64,000 bases of DNA from RGIG3077 sp045541475 (lineage in GTDB: Bacteria > Bacillota > Clostridia > Oscillospirales > Ruminococcaceae): positions 48,819 through 112,818 of the forward strand of contig JAZQJI010000001.1 of assembly GCA_045541475.1 (NCBI GenBank), given 5' to 3'. The position numbers were made by a program, and so were the translations under genes. Positions 25,834 to 34,820 of the stretch are shown piece by piece. How positions within the stretch are numbered: position 1 is the stretch's first letter; each line of letters opens with the position of its first letter. Under the pieces are notes generated by a model. It was given only the letters and a program-made list of their open reading frames with translations. It was not told the DNA's origin and ran no database searches.

Positions 25834-26589
25834 ATGGTAAACGAGGGATATACCAGCCTTATCGAAATCCTGACAGCAGCAAGTACAGGACGATGCCCCG
25901 AAGACAAATTCATCAATGCGGTTCTTTCTGAAACCGTTTATGTTATTTGCACGCCTGCCGGCAAGGAAAAGGGCCTTTTGCATGACGGCATACTTGAAAT
26001 ATTCGCTCAGCCCTCTGAAAAGGGCTTGCCCGTTGTGCCTTTTTTCACAAAGGAAAAGCTTTTGCACGAATACGCAAAAACAAAGGTTTCGTTTGAAAAA
26101 ATCAACTGCCTTGAACTTTTTAAGATTATTAACGGTGCAGGCGCCGTTATGAACCCCGGTACATCGGATAAAAAATTCAGTTCAAAAACAATTGCAAAGC
26201 TTATTTTCGAATCCAAGCAGGCTTTAAAACCGTGGGAAATCCCGTTTGATACATCAGGTGATGTTGAATACGGCCGCCCCACAAGAACACCTGAAACTCT
26301 TAAAAAGGTGCTTATCCCCTTCTTCCAGAAAAAAGAAAATGTCCGCAAGGCATTTTTTGTAGGTATGAAGCGCAAGGGCGAAAACGAAAAACTTATTGTT
26401 GTGGTTGATTTTGACGGAAGCCATCAGTCACTTTTCTCCGAGATGATAAAGCTTGTTGCTAAGCAGTTTGATTGCAGTGATTTGCTATTTATCAGTTACG
26501 AGAATGAAAACATCCGCAAAATTGCAGATACTCATTCTGCATTCTATTCTCGCGCAGCAAAAATGCGCTCTGATAAAATGGATTTTTAA
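25834..26589 (+). CDS. SseB-like protein
   Basis: About 251 residues. The N-terminal half (INAVLSETVYVICTPAG, LPVVPFFTKEKLLHEYA) fits an SseB N-terminal domain, and the C-terminal half (KAFFVGMKRKGENEKLIVV, then DFDGSHQSLFSEM) its second domain. SseB was linked to serine sensitivity in enterics; the molecular role is unknown. The ATG at 25834 is preferred: GAGGTG lies close before it, and the earlier ATG at 25822 overlaps the RBS. It is placed between ruvA and ruvB, an unusual insertion, and 18 bp separate it from ruvB. Confidence 0.7.
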   Translation: MVNEGYTSLIEILTAASTGRCPEDKFINAVLSETVYVICTPAGKEKGLLHDGILEIFAQPSEKGLPVVPFFTKEKLLHEYAKTKVSFEKINCLELFKIINGAGAVMNPGTSDKKFSSKTIAKLIFESKQALKPWEIPFDTSGDVEYGRPTRTPETLKKVLIPFFQKKENVRKAFFVGMKRKGENEKLIVVVDFDGSHQSLFSEMIKLVAKQFDCSDLLFISYENENIRKIADTHSAFYSRAAKMRSDKMDF

Positions 26590-26607
26590 AGAAAGGAGCT
26601 GTGCCCT

Positions 26608-27660
26608 TTGATTGAATCCGGCGAAATGGATTTTGAAGCCCGGATAGTTGCACCGGAATGCATAGAAAATGACAGCGAAACTGATTTTTCTTTAAGACCT
26701 AAATGCTTTTCCGATTATATCGGTCAGGATAAGGTTAAAGAAAATCTGAAAATATATATTCAGGCGGCAAAAAAACGCGGCGAACATCTTGACCACGTTT
26801 TGCTTTACGGCCCGCCCGGATTGGGTAAAACTACGCTTGCCAATATCATTGCCTCAGAATTGGGCGTTAACATACACACAACATCGGGCCCTGCAATTGA
26901 AAAGCCGGGTGATTTGGCGGCAATTTTAACAACACTTGAAAAAAACGATGTTCTTTTCATAGATGAAATCCACCGTCTTTCAAAGCAGGTAGAGGAAATC
27001 CTCTATCCTGCAATGGAAGATTTAGCTATTGACATTATACTTGAAAAAGGGTTGGGAGCACGCTCGGTAAGGCTCGATATCCAGCCCTTTACTCTTGTCG
27101 GCGCAACAACGCGCGCAGGCCAGCTTTCACCCCCTCTGCGTGATAGATTCGGCGTTTTGCTGCACATGGAGCCATACACCGATGAACAGCTTGCGCAGAT
27201 TATTTCCAGAAACGCAATAACGTTGGGCATCGGCTGTGACCCCACCGGCGCACTTGAGCTTGCAAGACGTGCAAGAGGCACACCGCGTATAGCTAACAGA
27301 CTTTTAAAGCGTGTGCGTGACTTTGCCGAGGTTATCGGCGATGGTATTATCACCGCCGAAATTGCAGATTTGGCGCTGACCAAGCTTGAAATTGACAAAT
27401 TAGGTCTTGATTCTTTAGACAGAAAACTTTTAAGAATGATGATAAGTGCCTACAACGGCGGTCCGGTTGGACTTGATACATTGGCGGCGGCTATTGGTGA
27501 AGAAAGCGTTACGATTGAAGACGTTTGTGAGCCGTACCTGATGCAACTCGGATTTTTAAAGCGCACCCCCAAGGGACGCTGCGTAACCGCAAAAGCTTAT
27601 GCGCATTTAGGTATTAAGGTGCCCGACACTTTGGGCGGTCAGTTAACTTTTGAAGACTAA
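26608..27660 (+). CDS. ruvB: Holliday junction branch migration ATPase RuvB
   Basis: RuvB is the hexameric AAA+ motor that drives branch migration with RuvA. At 350 residues it has normal length. Walker A is YGPPGLGKTTLA, Walker B LFIDEIHRL, sensor 1 LVGATTRAG, arginine finger region LRDRFG, and the C-terminal winged helix ends PKGRCVTAKAYAHLG. TTG at 26608 follows AAAGGAG; an in-frame ATG lies at 26626. Transcribed from the ruvC promoter. Confidence 0.97.
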   Translation: MIESGEMDFEARIVAPECIENDSETDFSLRPKCFSDYIGQDKVKENLKIYIQAAKKRGEHLDHVLLYGPPGLGKTTLANIIASELGVNIHTTSGPAIEKPGDLAAILTTLEKNDVLFIDEIHRLSKQVEEILYPAMEDLAIDIILEKGLGARSVRLDIQPFTLVGATTRAGQLSPPLRDRFGVLLHMEPYTDEQLAQIISRNAITLGIGCDPTGALELARRARGTPRIANRLLKRVRDFAEVIGDGIITAEIADLALTKLEIDKLGLDSLDRKLLRMMISAYNGGPVGLDTLAAAIGEESVTIEDVCEPYLMQLGFLKRTPKGRCVTAKAYAHLGIKVPDTLGGQLTFED

Positions 27661-27713
27661 AACTATTTTATTTGCAAATTTACCTTGCCTTGTTTTTTTG
27701 GAGAGTATATTTA

Positions 27714-29096
27714 ATGAATGGTTTTGCAAAAACAAACCGCAGCTCAACAAATGCCGTGCAGGAGCTGAGCTGCGAATCACTTTTGAATTACGGTAGGGCT
27801 TTGTGTCTTTTTATCAACCAGAAAACAGACAGAAAGCCCGTTGTTCTTGTAGGAAGAGATACTCAGCGCTTATCCGAGGTGCTTGAAGCGGCATTTGTTG
27901 CAGGTGTAACCTGCGCAGGCGGCGATTGCATAAGGATTGGTGTTGTGCCTATGCCTGCGATTTCATATCTTGTACCAAAGCACAAAGCCGATATGGGCGT
28001 AATGCTTTGCACTTCCCCCGAAGACAGACAGCACAGCGGTATCCGCCTTTTTTCGTCATCGGGTTTTTATCTTTCTTGCGATGAAACAGAAAAAATTGAA
28101 CAGCTTGCCGCAACTGCTGCGGATATTCCCGGAAATATCACAAACGCACAGCTTGGCAGACAAATTATTGACACAAAAGCACAGTGGGATTACAACAGAA
28201 AAATCATCTCGCAGATAAATACGCATCTGCACGGCGTAAAGGTGGCTGTTGACTGTGCAAACGGCGCTTGCTCATACACGGCAAAAAATGTTTTTGAAGG
28301 CGTGGGTGCATCGTGCGATATTATCAACGCCGAACCTGACGGAACCAACACAAACTGTATATGGGGGCAAAGCAATACCGCCGCCATAAAGAACTATGTT
28401 GTGGAAAAACACTATGCCGCAGGCATTGTTTTTGACGGCGAAGGCGATAAAATCGGTGTTGTTGATGAAACGGGTGCCGTTGTTGACAATGACAGACTTT
28501 TGTCGATTTTTGCACAGTTTTACAAATCGCAGAATGTTTTGAAAGAAAGCACGGTTGTTACATCAACCGCCACAAACTTAGGTGTGGAAAATCTTTGTGA
28601 GAGTATTGGCTGCAACGTTGTGTGCGCAAAAAACAGTGAAAGAAATATTGCAGAAAAAATGCTTAACTCTAAGTATTCTCTGGGCGGTGATGCCAATAAC
28701 CATATTTTCTTTGAAGCTGATATCCCCGTAAGCGATGCACAGCTGACAGCGCTGCGTCTTATTGAGGTTATGGTGCGCAGTGGCAAAAAACTATCAGAAC
28801 TTGCAAGCACAATGGAACGCTGCGGACAGGTTGTACTTAATATACAAATCAACCCGAAATGCAAAGAAATATGGAAAAACGACAAAAAGCTTGTTGATTA
28901 TATAGAAAAATGCTCGCAAGAGCTTGGCAAAAATGCAAGAATAATCGTGCGGGAATGTTCGAGCGATGAAAACACATCAATAAGGGTGCTTGTTGAAGGC
29001 AAAAATTTTGATGAGATAAACGAATATGCAATGAAAATTGCAGAAAAAATTAAAGAGCGCGTAAGACCGCCGAAAAAATCACAAACAAAATCATAA
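27714..29096 (+). CDS. Phosphohexomutase (GlmM-like) homologue with altered active-site loops
   Basis: About 460 residues with the four-domain phosphohexomutase fold (DMGVMLC..., VKVAVDCANGACSYTA, AAGIVFDGEGDKIGVVDE, YSLGGDANNHIFFE, NTSIRVLVEG). Every catalytic loop departs from GlmM: the TASHNP loop reads CTSPED; the metal loop DGDxDR reads DGEGDK; the sugar loop GEQSGH reads GGDANNH; the phosphate loop RPSGTEP reads ECSSDENT. The catalytic Ser may survive. It could be a non-catalytic paralogue or have a new substrate. ATG at 27714 with TTGGAGAG upstream. It follows ruvB by 53 bp. Likely part of the same transcript. Confidence 0.75.
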   Translation: MNGFAKTNRSSTNAVQELSCESLLNYGRALCLFINQKTDRKPVVLVGRDTQRLSEVLEAAFVAGVTCAGGDCIRIGVVPMPAISYLVPKHKADMGVMLCTSPEDRQHSGIRLFSSSGFYLSCDETEKIEQLAATAADIPGNITNAQLGRQIIDTKAQWDYNRKIISQINTHLHGVKVAVDCANGACSYTAKNVFEGVGASCDIINAEPDGTNTNCIWGQSNTAAIKNYVVEKHYAAGIVFDGEGDKIGVVDETGAVVDNDRLLSIFAQFYKSQNVLKESTVVTSTATNLGVENLCESIGCNVVCAKNSERNIAEKMLNSKYSLGGDANNHIFFEADIPVSDAQLTALRLIEVMVRSGKKLSELASTMERCGQVVLNIQINPKCKEIWKNDKKLVDYIEKCSQELGKNARIIVRECSSDENTSIRVLVEGKNFDEINEYAMKIAEKIKERVRPPKKSQTKS

Positions 29097-29109
29097 CGGA
29101 GTATTTATT

Positions 29110-29982
29110 TTGAGAATTGCAGACAATTGGAATGACTACAAACTGCTTGATACATACTGCGGCGAAAAGCTTGAATGTTGGGGCAACGTTACATTAATCC
29201 GCCCCGATCCGCAGATAATATGGAAAAGCGATAAATTAAGCGATAAATGGCAAAGCGCCGATGCGCACTATATGCGTTCAAAATCGGGTGGCGGAAGCTG
29301 GTCGGTGAGAAATAAGTTCCCTGAAAGCTGGGAAATATCATACAACGGATTGAAATTTAACATAAAACCCACGGGCTTTAAGCATACGGGGCTTTTTCCT
29401 GAGCAGGCTGTGAATTGGGACTTTATGCAAAGTTTAATCAAAAATGCAAATCGCCCCATAAACGTGCTTAATATGTTTGCCTACACGGGCGGTGCTACAC
29501 TTGCGTGCGCAAAGGCAGGTGCAAGCGTGTGCCACTGCGATGCCGCTAAGGGCATGGTGCAATGGGCAAGAGAAAATGCAAAGCTTTCTGCGCTGGATGA
29601 CAAGCCTATACGCTGGATTGTTGACGACTGCGAAAAATTTGTTACAAGAGAAATTAAACGCGGCAAAAAGTATGACGCTATCATCATGGACCCGCCTTCA
29701 TACGGCAGAGGGCCTAACGGCGAGGTGTGGAAGCTTGAAAATTCGATTTACGATTTGATTGCACTTTGTAAGAACGTTTTAAGCGATAATCCGCTTTTCT
29801 TTTTGGTTAACAGCTACACAACGGGACTTTCGCCTTCGGTTATGGCGTTTATTCTGCAAAAAGTGCTTGTGCCGGAATTTGAAGGCAAGGTTTCCGCAGA
29901 TGAAATTGGTCTGCCGGTTGAAACGGGCGGCGTTCTGCCGTGCGGTGCAACTGCCGTTTGGACGGCAAACGGTGCTATTTAA
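29110..29982 (+). CDS. SAM-dependent rRNA methyltransferase-like protein (RlmI/RlmK type)
   Basis: A 290-residue class I methyltransferase. SAM motif I is VLNMFAYTGGATLACAKAGA and motif IV is IIMDPPSYGRG, as in the RlmI/RlmK group that methylates 23S rRNA. No N-terminal PUA domain is present; instead about 115 residues of beta-rich sequence (IRPDPQIIWKSD, SGGGSWSVRNKFPESW) come first. The target is inferred. TTG start at 29110, 13 bp after the preceding gene, so co-transcription is likely. Confidence 0.8.
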   Translation: MRIADNWNDYKLLDTYCGEKLECWGNVTLIRPDPQIIWKSDKLSDKWQSADAHYMRSKSGGGSWSVRNKFPESWEISYNGLKFNIKPTGFKHTGLFPEQAVNWDFMQSLIKNANRPINVLNMFAYTGGATLACAKAGASVCHCDAAKGMVQWARENAKLSALDDKPIRWIVDDCEKFVTREIKRGKKYDAIIMDPPSYGRGPNGEVWKLENSIYDLIALCKNVLSDNPLFFLVNSYTTGLSPSVMAFILQKVLVPEFEGKVSADEIGLPVETGGVLPCGATAVWTANGAI

Positions 29983-30016
29983 AGCTTTTTATTTGATTTT
30001 TAGGAACATTTGAGTT

Positions 30017-30868
30017 ATGGAGAAATTTATAAGCGTTGAAAACCTTTCGTTTGAGTATGAATCATACGATAAGGACGAACAAAATGTAAAAATACTGCAC
30101 AATATTTCGCTTGAGATAAAAAGAGGCGAATTTGTTGCTGTTTTGGGTCACAACGGTTCGGGAAAATCTACATTGGCAAAGCATTTAAACGGTATACTTA
30201 CGCCCACAAACGGCGATGTTATCGTTGATGGCATAAACACAAAAAACGAGGAAACGCTGTTTGATTTACGTCAGAAGGTCGGCATGGTTTTTCAAAACCC
30301 CGATAATCAGCTTGTTGCAACAATTGTTGAAGATGATGTTGCCTTTGCGCTTGAAAACTTAGGCGTTGAACCTGCGCAAATGCGTGAGCGTGTTGATGAG
30401 GCATTAAAAGCCGTTAAAATGTACGATTTTAAAATGCATTCACCGCATCAGCTTTCGGGCGGACAAAAACAGCGTGTGGCAATTGCGGGTATTATTGCAA
30501 TGCGTCCCGAATGTATTGTGCTTGATGAGCCTACGGCTATGCTTGACCCTATCGGCAGGCGTGAGGTTTTAAAAACCGTGCGTAAGCTTAATCGTGAATA
30601 CGGCATAACAATCGTGATGATTACGCACTTTATGGACGAAGCGGCAAAAGCTGACAGAGTTATTGTTATTGATAACGGCAGGGTTTTGGCGGATAATGTC
30701 CCTAAAAAGATTTTTTGCCATGTTGAAGCAATGCGCAAGGCAGGTCTTGACGTGCCGCAAGTAACTGAGCTTTGTCACGAACTGAAAAACGCAGGCTACA
30801 ACATTAAAAGCGATATTATTACTGAAGAAGAATGTATTGAAGAGCTTGAAAAGCTTTTAAAATCATAA
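30017..30868 (+). CDS. ecfA1: Energy-coupling factor transporter ATPase EcfA1
   Basis: A 283-residue ATPase of the ECF vitamin and metal importer. Walker A GHNGSGKST, Q-loop VFQNPDNQLVA, signature LSGGQKQRVAIAG and Walker B CIVLDEPT are intact. The C-terminal helix region (EECIEELEKLL) is typical of EcfA. It pairs with EcfA2 and sits on EcfT in the membrane. No substrate-binding S component is nearby, so the module is the shared (group II) type serving distant S genes. Confidence 0.95.
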   Translation: MEKFISVENLSFEYESYDKDEQNVKILHNISLEIKRGEFVAVLGHNGSGKSTLAKHLNGILTPTNGDVIVDGINTKNEETLFDLRQKVGMVFQNPDNQLVATIVEDDVAFALENLGVEPAQMRERVDEALKAVKMYDFKMHSPHQLSGGQKQRVAIAGIIAMRPECIVLDEPTAMLDPIGRREVLKTVRKLNREYGITIVMITHFMDEAAKADRVIVIDNGRVLADNVPKKIFCHVEAMRKAGLDVPQVTELCHELKNAGYNIKSDIITEEECIEELEKLLKS

Positions 30869-30911
30869 TATAATCAATTTGTAAGAACATAAAAAGGAAT
30901 ATTTTGAATTT

Positions 30912-31781
30912 ATGGCAACAATCAGAACAGAGAACCTGACCTATACCTATGGCATAGGCACGCCGTTTGAAAAAACTGCGGTTAATAATATAAATATAGA
31001 AATAAAATCGGGCTCTCTTGTCGGAATAATCGGGCATACGGGCTCGGGCAAATCTACGCTGATACAGCATTTTAACGGACTTTTAAAGCCAACATCGGGC
31101 AAGATATATCTTGATGGCGTAGATATTTGGGAGAATAAAAAGAATATCCGCAACGTACGCTTTAAAGTCGGTCTGGTATTTCAATATCCCGAATATCAGA
31201 TTTTTGAGGACAGCGTTTTTAAAGATATAGCATACGGACCGAAGAATATCGGTCTTGGAGAAGAAGAAATAAAACAGCGCGTGGTTGAAGCTATGCAAAG
31301 TGTCGGTTTGCCGCTTGATTACCTTGATCGCTCCCCGTTTGAGCTTTCAGGCGGCGAAAAGCGCAGGGTTGCAATTGCAGGTGTAATGGCAATGCGTCCC
31401 GAAGTGCTGATTCTTGATGAGCCTACAGCCGGTCTTGACCCCAAGGGCAGAGATACCGTGTTTGCATTGATAAAGGAATATCACAAAAAAACAGGCTGCA
31501 CCGTTTTGCTTGTTTCGCACAGCATGGAAGATATTGCAAAATACGCCGAAATGCTGCTTGTTATGAACAACAGCGAGGTATTCTGCTTTGACAAAACAGC
31601 AAATGTTTTTGAAAAATCCGAGCAGATACAGCAAATGGGGCTTGATGTTCCGCAAATTACAAGGGTTTTTAACGCCTTAAAAGCAAAGGGCGTTGATATT
31701 GGTGAGGAGATTTACACCGTAAATTATGCCAAAAAACTTGTGCTTGAATATCTTGAAAAGCGAGGTGGAAAATCTTGCTGA
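30912..31781 (+). CDS. ecfA2: Energy-coupling factor transporter ATPase EcfA2
   Basis: A 289-residue partner of EcfA1. Walker A GHTGSGKST, Q-loop VFQYPEYQIFEDSV, signature LSGGEKRRVAIAG and Walker B VLILDEPT are intact. The YPEYQ version of the Q-loop is typical of EcfA2. It overlaps ecfT by 7 bp. Confidence 0.95.
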   Translation: MATIRTENLTYTYGIGTPFEKTAVNNINIEIKSGSLVGIIGHTGSGKSTLIQHFNGLLKPTSGKIYLDGVDIWENKKNIRNVRFKVGLVFQYPEYQIFEDSVFKDIAYGPKNIGLGEEEIKQRVVEAMQSVGLPLDYLDRSPFELSGGEKRRVAIAGVMAMRPEVLILDEPTAGLDPKGRDTVFALIKEYHKKTGCTVLLVSHSMEDIAKYAEMLLVMNNSEVFCFDKTANVFEKSEQIQQMGLDVPQITRVFNALKAKGVDIGEEIYTVNYAKKLVLEYLEKRGGKSC

Positions 31782-32593
31782 GAGATATCACCATTGGACA
31801 GTATTTTCCGGGCACGAGCATTGTTCACAGACTTGACCCGAGATACAAAATCATAATTACGCTTATTTTTATCGTGATGCTTTTTGCATCATCTCAAATT
31901 CCTTCGCTTATTCCCGGTGTGGTATTTGCAGTTTTGGCATTTGTACTTTCAAAAATACCTTTTTCCATGATGGGCAAATCGCTAAAGCCAATTATTCCGC
32001 TTATCATATTCACAACCATTATCAACCTGTTTTTGTATGATGGCGAAACATTGGTGAAATTCGGCGTTTTTGAAATAACAAAGGAAGCTGTCGAAAACTC
32101 GATATTCACAATCGTCAGAGTTGTATTTTTGATAGCAGGCAGCTCTTTGCTGACGTACACAACTTCGCCCATTATGCTTACGGACGCTATCGAAAGATTG
32201 CTTGCGCCTCTTAAAAAGGTTAATTTTCCCGTGCATGATTTGGCAATGATGATGACTATCGCTCTGCGCTTTATCCCTACTATCATCGAAGAAACCGATA
32301 AAATTATGAACGCCCAAAAAGCAAGGGGCGCTAATATTGAAACGGGCAGCCTTATGCAAAGGGCTCACTCAATGGTAACAATTCTTATCCCGCTTTTTGT
32401 TTCTGCAGTAAAGCGTGCGGGTGAATTGGCACTTGCTATGGAATGTCGCTGTTATCGAGGCGATATCGGCAGAACGAGAATGAAACAATTAAAATCAGGC
32501 GCAAAGGATTATATAGCAATTGCAGTGGCTATTGCATTTTTGGCAACCGTATTTATTTTGAACTATGCTTTAAAAGACTTTGCACTGTTTTAA
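31775..32593 (+). CDS. ecfT: Energy-coupling factor transporter transmembrane protein EcfT
   Basis: A 272-residue membrane component that joins the two ATPases to S components. About five hydrophobic segments are seen. The coupling helices carry the A-R-G-type motifs, NAQKARGAN (about 165) and MECRCYRGD (about 220). TTG start at 31775 inside the end of ecfA2, so translation is coupled. Last gene of the ecf group. Confidence 0.93.
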   Translation: MLRDITIGQYFPGTSIVHRLDPRYKIIITLIFIVMLFASSQIPSLIPGVVFAVLAFVLSKIPFSMMGKSLKPIIPLIIFTTIINLFLYDGETLVKFGVFEITKEAVENSIFTIVRVVFLIAGSSLLTYTTSPIMLTDAIERLLAPLKKVNFPVHDLAMMMTIALRFIPTIIEETDKIMNAQKARGANIETGSLMQRAHSMVTILIPLFVSAVKRAGELALAMECRCYRGDIGRTRMKQLKSGAKDYIAIAVAIAFLATVFILNYALKDFALF

Positions 32594-32622
32594 AAAATTA
32601 CAGCTTTTGGCAGAAAAAGCTA

Positions 32623-32651
32623 TTTACAAATACTGTAAAATGTAGTATAAT
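32623..32651 (+). promoter_or_regulatory. Promoter of the cyclophilin lipoprotein gene
   Basis: TTTACA at 32623-32628, 17 bp, TATAAT at 32646-32651. Confidence 0.75.
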
Positions 32652-32693
32652 ATTTCAGTTAAGCATAACTCAAATTTTTGAGGGAGAATAATT

Positions 32694-33425
32694 ATGGCAG
32701 AACATCTGAAAAGATTTTCAAAAGCTTTAATATGCACCATAAGCGCGGCTACGCTTGTTTTTTCAACCGCGGCGTGCAGCAAAAAATATGTTCAGCTTGA
32801 TGATGTTGATTTGGCAAATTTTGAAACCGCTGAAATTGGTGAAGAAATTGCCGTTTTGGATATTGAATACATGAACGAGCCTTTGGGACAGTTGAGAATT
32901 AAGCTTTTTGAACAGCAGGTGCCTGATGCCGTAAAAAACTTTAAATCGCTTATTAATATTGGATATTACGACGATTGCGTTTTCTTTTACATTGCTGATG
33001 ATTACTGCGTGATGAGCGGCGACCCGAGCGGACTTGGCACGGGTGGACATGCAGCAATCGAAACGGTTTGCACTCCTTCAAATCAGCTTTGTAATTTTAC
33101 GGGTGCTGTCGGCTTTGCCGCACAAAACAATTACTGTGACAGCAGGTTTTACATAGTAAGCGGCGGCACGGTAACCGCACAGGATTTTGTCGACTATGCC
33201 ATGCAGGATTCGGGCAAATATTTTGCCCAAAATGTAAAATCCGTTTATCTTGATGTGGGCGGTCAGCCCGGTTTGGATAATAACACTAACATGGTTTTTG
33301 GCCAGATTTTTGAGGAAGATTTGGAAATTCTGCAAAAAATCGATTCGGTCGAAGTAAATTCGCAAGGCCGACCTTCAAAGGCTGTTATCATTAAATCTGC
33401 AAAAATCGTCGAATATCAAGAATAA
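32694..33425 (+). CDS. Cyclophilin-type peptidyl-prolyl isomerase lipoprotein
   Basis: A 243-residue lipoprotein: signal peptide with lipobox STAAC (Cys near 28), then a cyclophilin domain (about 50-240). Recognisable parts are RIKLFEQQVPDAVKNFKSLI, VMSGDPSGLGTGG, VGFAAQ and NMVFGQIFEEDLEILQKI. It would help fold exported proteins on the outer face of the membrane. The usual catalytic Arg region (FHR) reads VFFYIADDY, so activity may be reduced. GAGGGAG lies ahead of the ATG. Confidence 0.85.
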   Translation: MAEHLKRFSKALICTISAATLVFSTAACSKKYVQLDDVDLANFETAEIGEEIAVLDIEYMNEPLGQLRIKLFEQQVPDAVKNFKSLINIGYYDDCVFFYIADDYCVMSGDPSGLGTGGHAAIETVCTPSNQLCNFTGAVGFAAQNNYCDSRFYIVSGGTVTAQDFVDYAMQDSGKYFAQNVKSVYLDVGGQPGLDNNTNMVFGQIFEEDLEILQKIDSVEVNSQGRPSKAVIIKSAKIVEYQE

Positions 33426-33505
33426 TTAAGCGGATAAACACAGTTTTAATGTGCAATAATAATTTATAGATTTGGTGTGAATTTTAATTCAAGGAGAAGA
33501 GTGGC

Positions 33506-34789
33506 TTGGATAAATATGTTATCAAGGGCGGTATTCCGCTTAGAGGCACTGTGGAAATAAGCGGTGCAAAAAATGCCGCAGCAGCTATTATACCTGCTGT
33601 TGTCCTTTCCGATGAGGCATGCGTACTTGAAAACGTGCCCGATATCAGTGATGTTTCAATCTGCCTGCGTATGCTTTACGAAATGGGTGCAAAGGTTGAA
33701 AATATAAACAAAACTACTTACCGCATTGATGCCACTACAATCGGCAATTATGTTGTGCCGTATGAAATGGCAAGAAAAATGCGTGCGTCATACTACTTTA
33801 TAGGCAGTCTTTTGGGCAAATTCGGTCACGCAAGGGTTTCAATGCCCGGCGGATGTCCGCTTGGCTCGAGACCTATCGACCAGCATCTCAAGGCTTTTTC
33901 ATCACTTGGTGCTGAGTGCACGCTTGATCATGGAATGGTTGACGTTGTTGCCGAAAGCTTAACCGGAAACCCGATTTATCTTGATGTTGTTTCGGTTGGC
34001 ACAACAATTAACGCAATGCTTGCCGCTGTTAAGGCAAAGGGTTTAACAATTATTGAAAATGCCGCAAGAGAACCCCATGTTGTAGACGTTGCAAACTTCC
34101 TTAACTCAATGGGCGCAGATATTATGGGTGCAGGTACTGATGTAATTAAAATCCGCGGCGTTAATTACCTGCGCGGCACTACCTATTCCATTATCCCCGA
34201 CCAGATTGAAGCCGGTACTTACATGATTGCAGCTGCCGCAACAGGCGGTGATGTTACCGTAACAAACGTTATACCTAAACATCTTGAATCTATTACAGCA
34301 AAGCTTGAAAAAATAGGCGTTAACGTAATGGAATTTGATGAAAGCGTTAGGGTTTGGGTTGACGGTCCGCTTGTTAAAACAAATGTAAAAACACAGCCAC
34401 ACCCGGGCTTTCCTACCGATATGCAGCCGCAGATTGCTACATTGCTGACTTTGGCAGAAGGCACAAGCATGGTTACAGAAGGCATTTGGGAAGACAGATT
34501 CCGCTATGTTGATGAATTACGCCGCATGGGTGCCGATATTTCAGTCGATGGCAAGGTTGCCGTTATTGAAGGCACGGGCAAGCTTATGGGCGCACCCGTA
34601 CGCGCGTGCGATTTGCGAGCAGGTGCTGCTTTGATTATTGCCGGACTTGCAGCAAGCGGCACTACTGAAATTGAAGACATTTTCCATGTTGAAAGAGGAT
34701 ACGACAGCATGGAAGTTAAATTGAGAGCACTTGGCGCTGATATTGTTAAAAAGACAATTCCAAGCGGTCTTTCTCGCAAGATTATATAA
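33506..34789 (+). CDS. murA: UDP-N-acetylglucosamine 1-carboxyvinyltransferase
   Basis: MurA transfers enolpyruvate from PEP to UDP-GlcNAc, the first committed step of peptidoglycan synthesis. It is 427 residues, the normal size. The fosfomycin-target Cys is present at about 117 in PGGCPLGSRPID; substrate motifs GAKNAAAAI and TDMQPQIATLLTLAEG are clear. TTG start at 33506 after AAGGAGA. It heads a short run murA-MBL hydrolase-rlmH. Confidence 0.97.
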   Translation: MDKYVIKGGIPLRGTVEISGAKNAAAAIIPAVVLSDEACVLENVPDISDVSICLRMLYEMGAKVENINKTTYRIDATTIGNYVVPYEMARKMRASYYFIGSLLGKFGHARVSMPGGCPLGSRPIDQHLKAFSSLGAECTLDHGMVDVVAESLTGNPIYLDVVSVGTTINAMLAAVKAKGLTIIENAAREPHVVDVANFLNSMGADIMGAGTDVIKIRGVNYLRGTTYSIIPDQIEAGTYMIAAAATGGDVTVTNVIPKHLESITAKLEKIGVNVMEFDESVRVWVDGPLVKTNVKTQPHPGFPTDMQPQIATLLTLAEGTSMVTEGIWEDRFRYVDELRRMGADISVDGKVAVIEGTGKLMGAPVRACDLRAGAALIIAGLAASGTTEIEDIFHVERGYDSMEVKLRALGADIVKKTIPSGLSRKII

Positions 34790-34820
34790 TAATATATTCA
34801 TTAAGAAAGGAGAGCGAATT

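Noticed and set aside
27714..29096. Calling this gene glmM
   Set aside because: All catalytic loops differ from GlmM, so only a fold-level assignment is supported.
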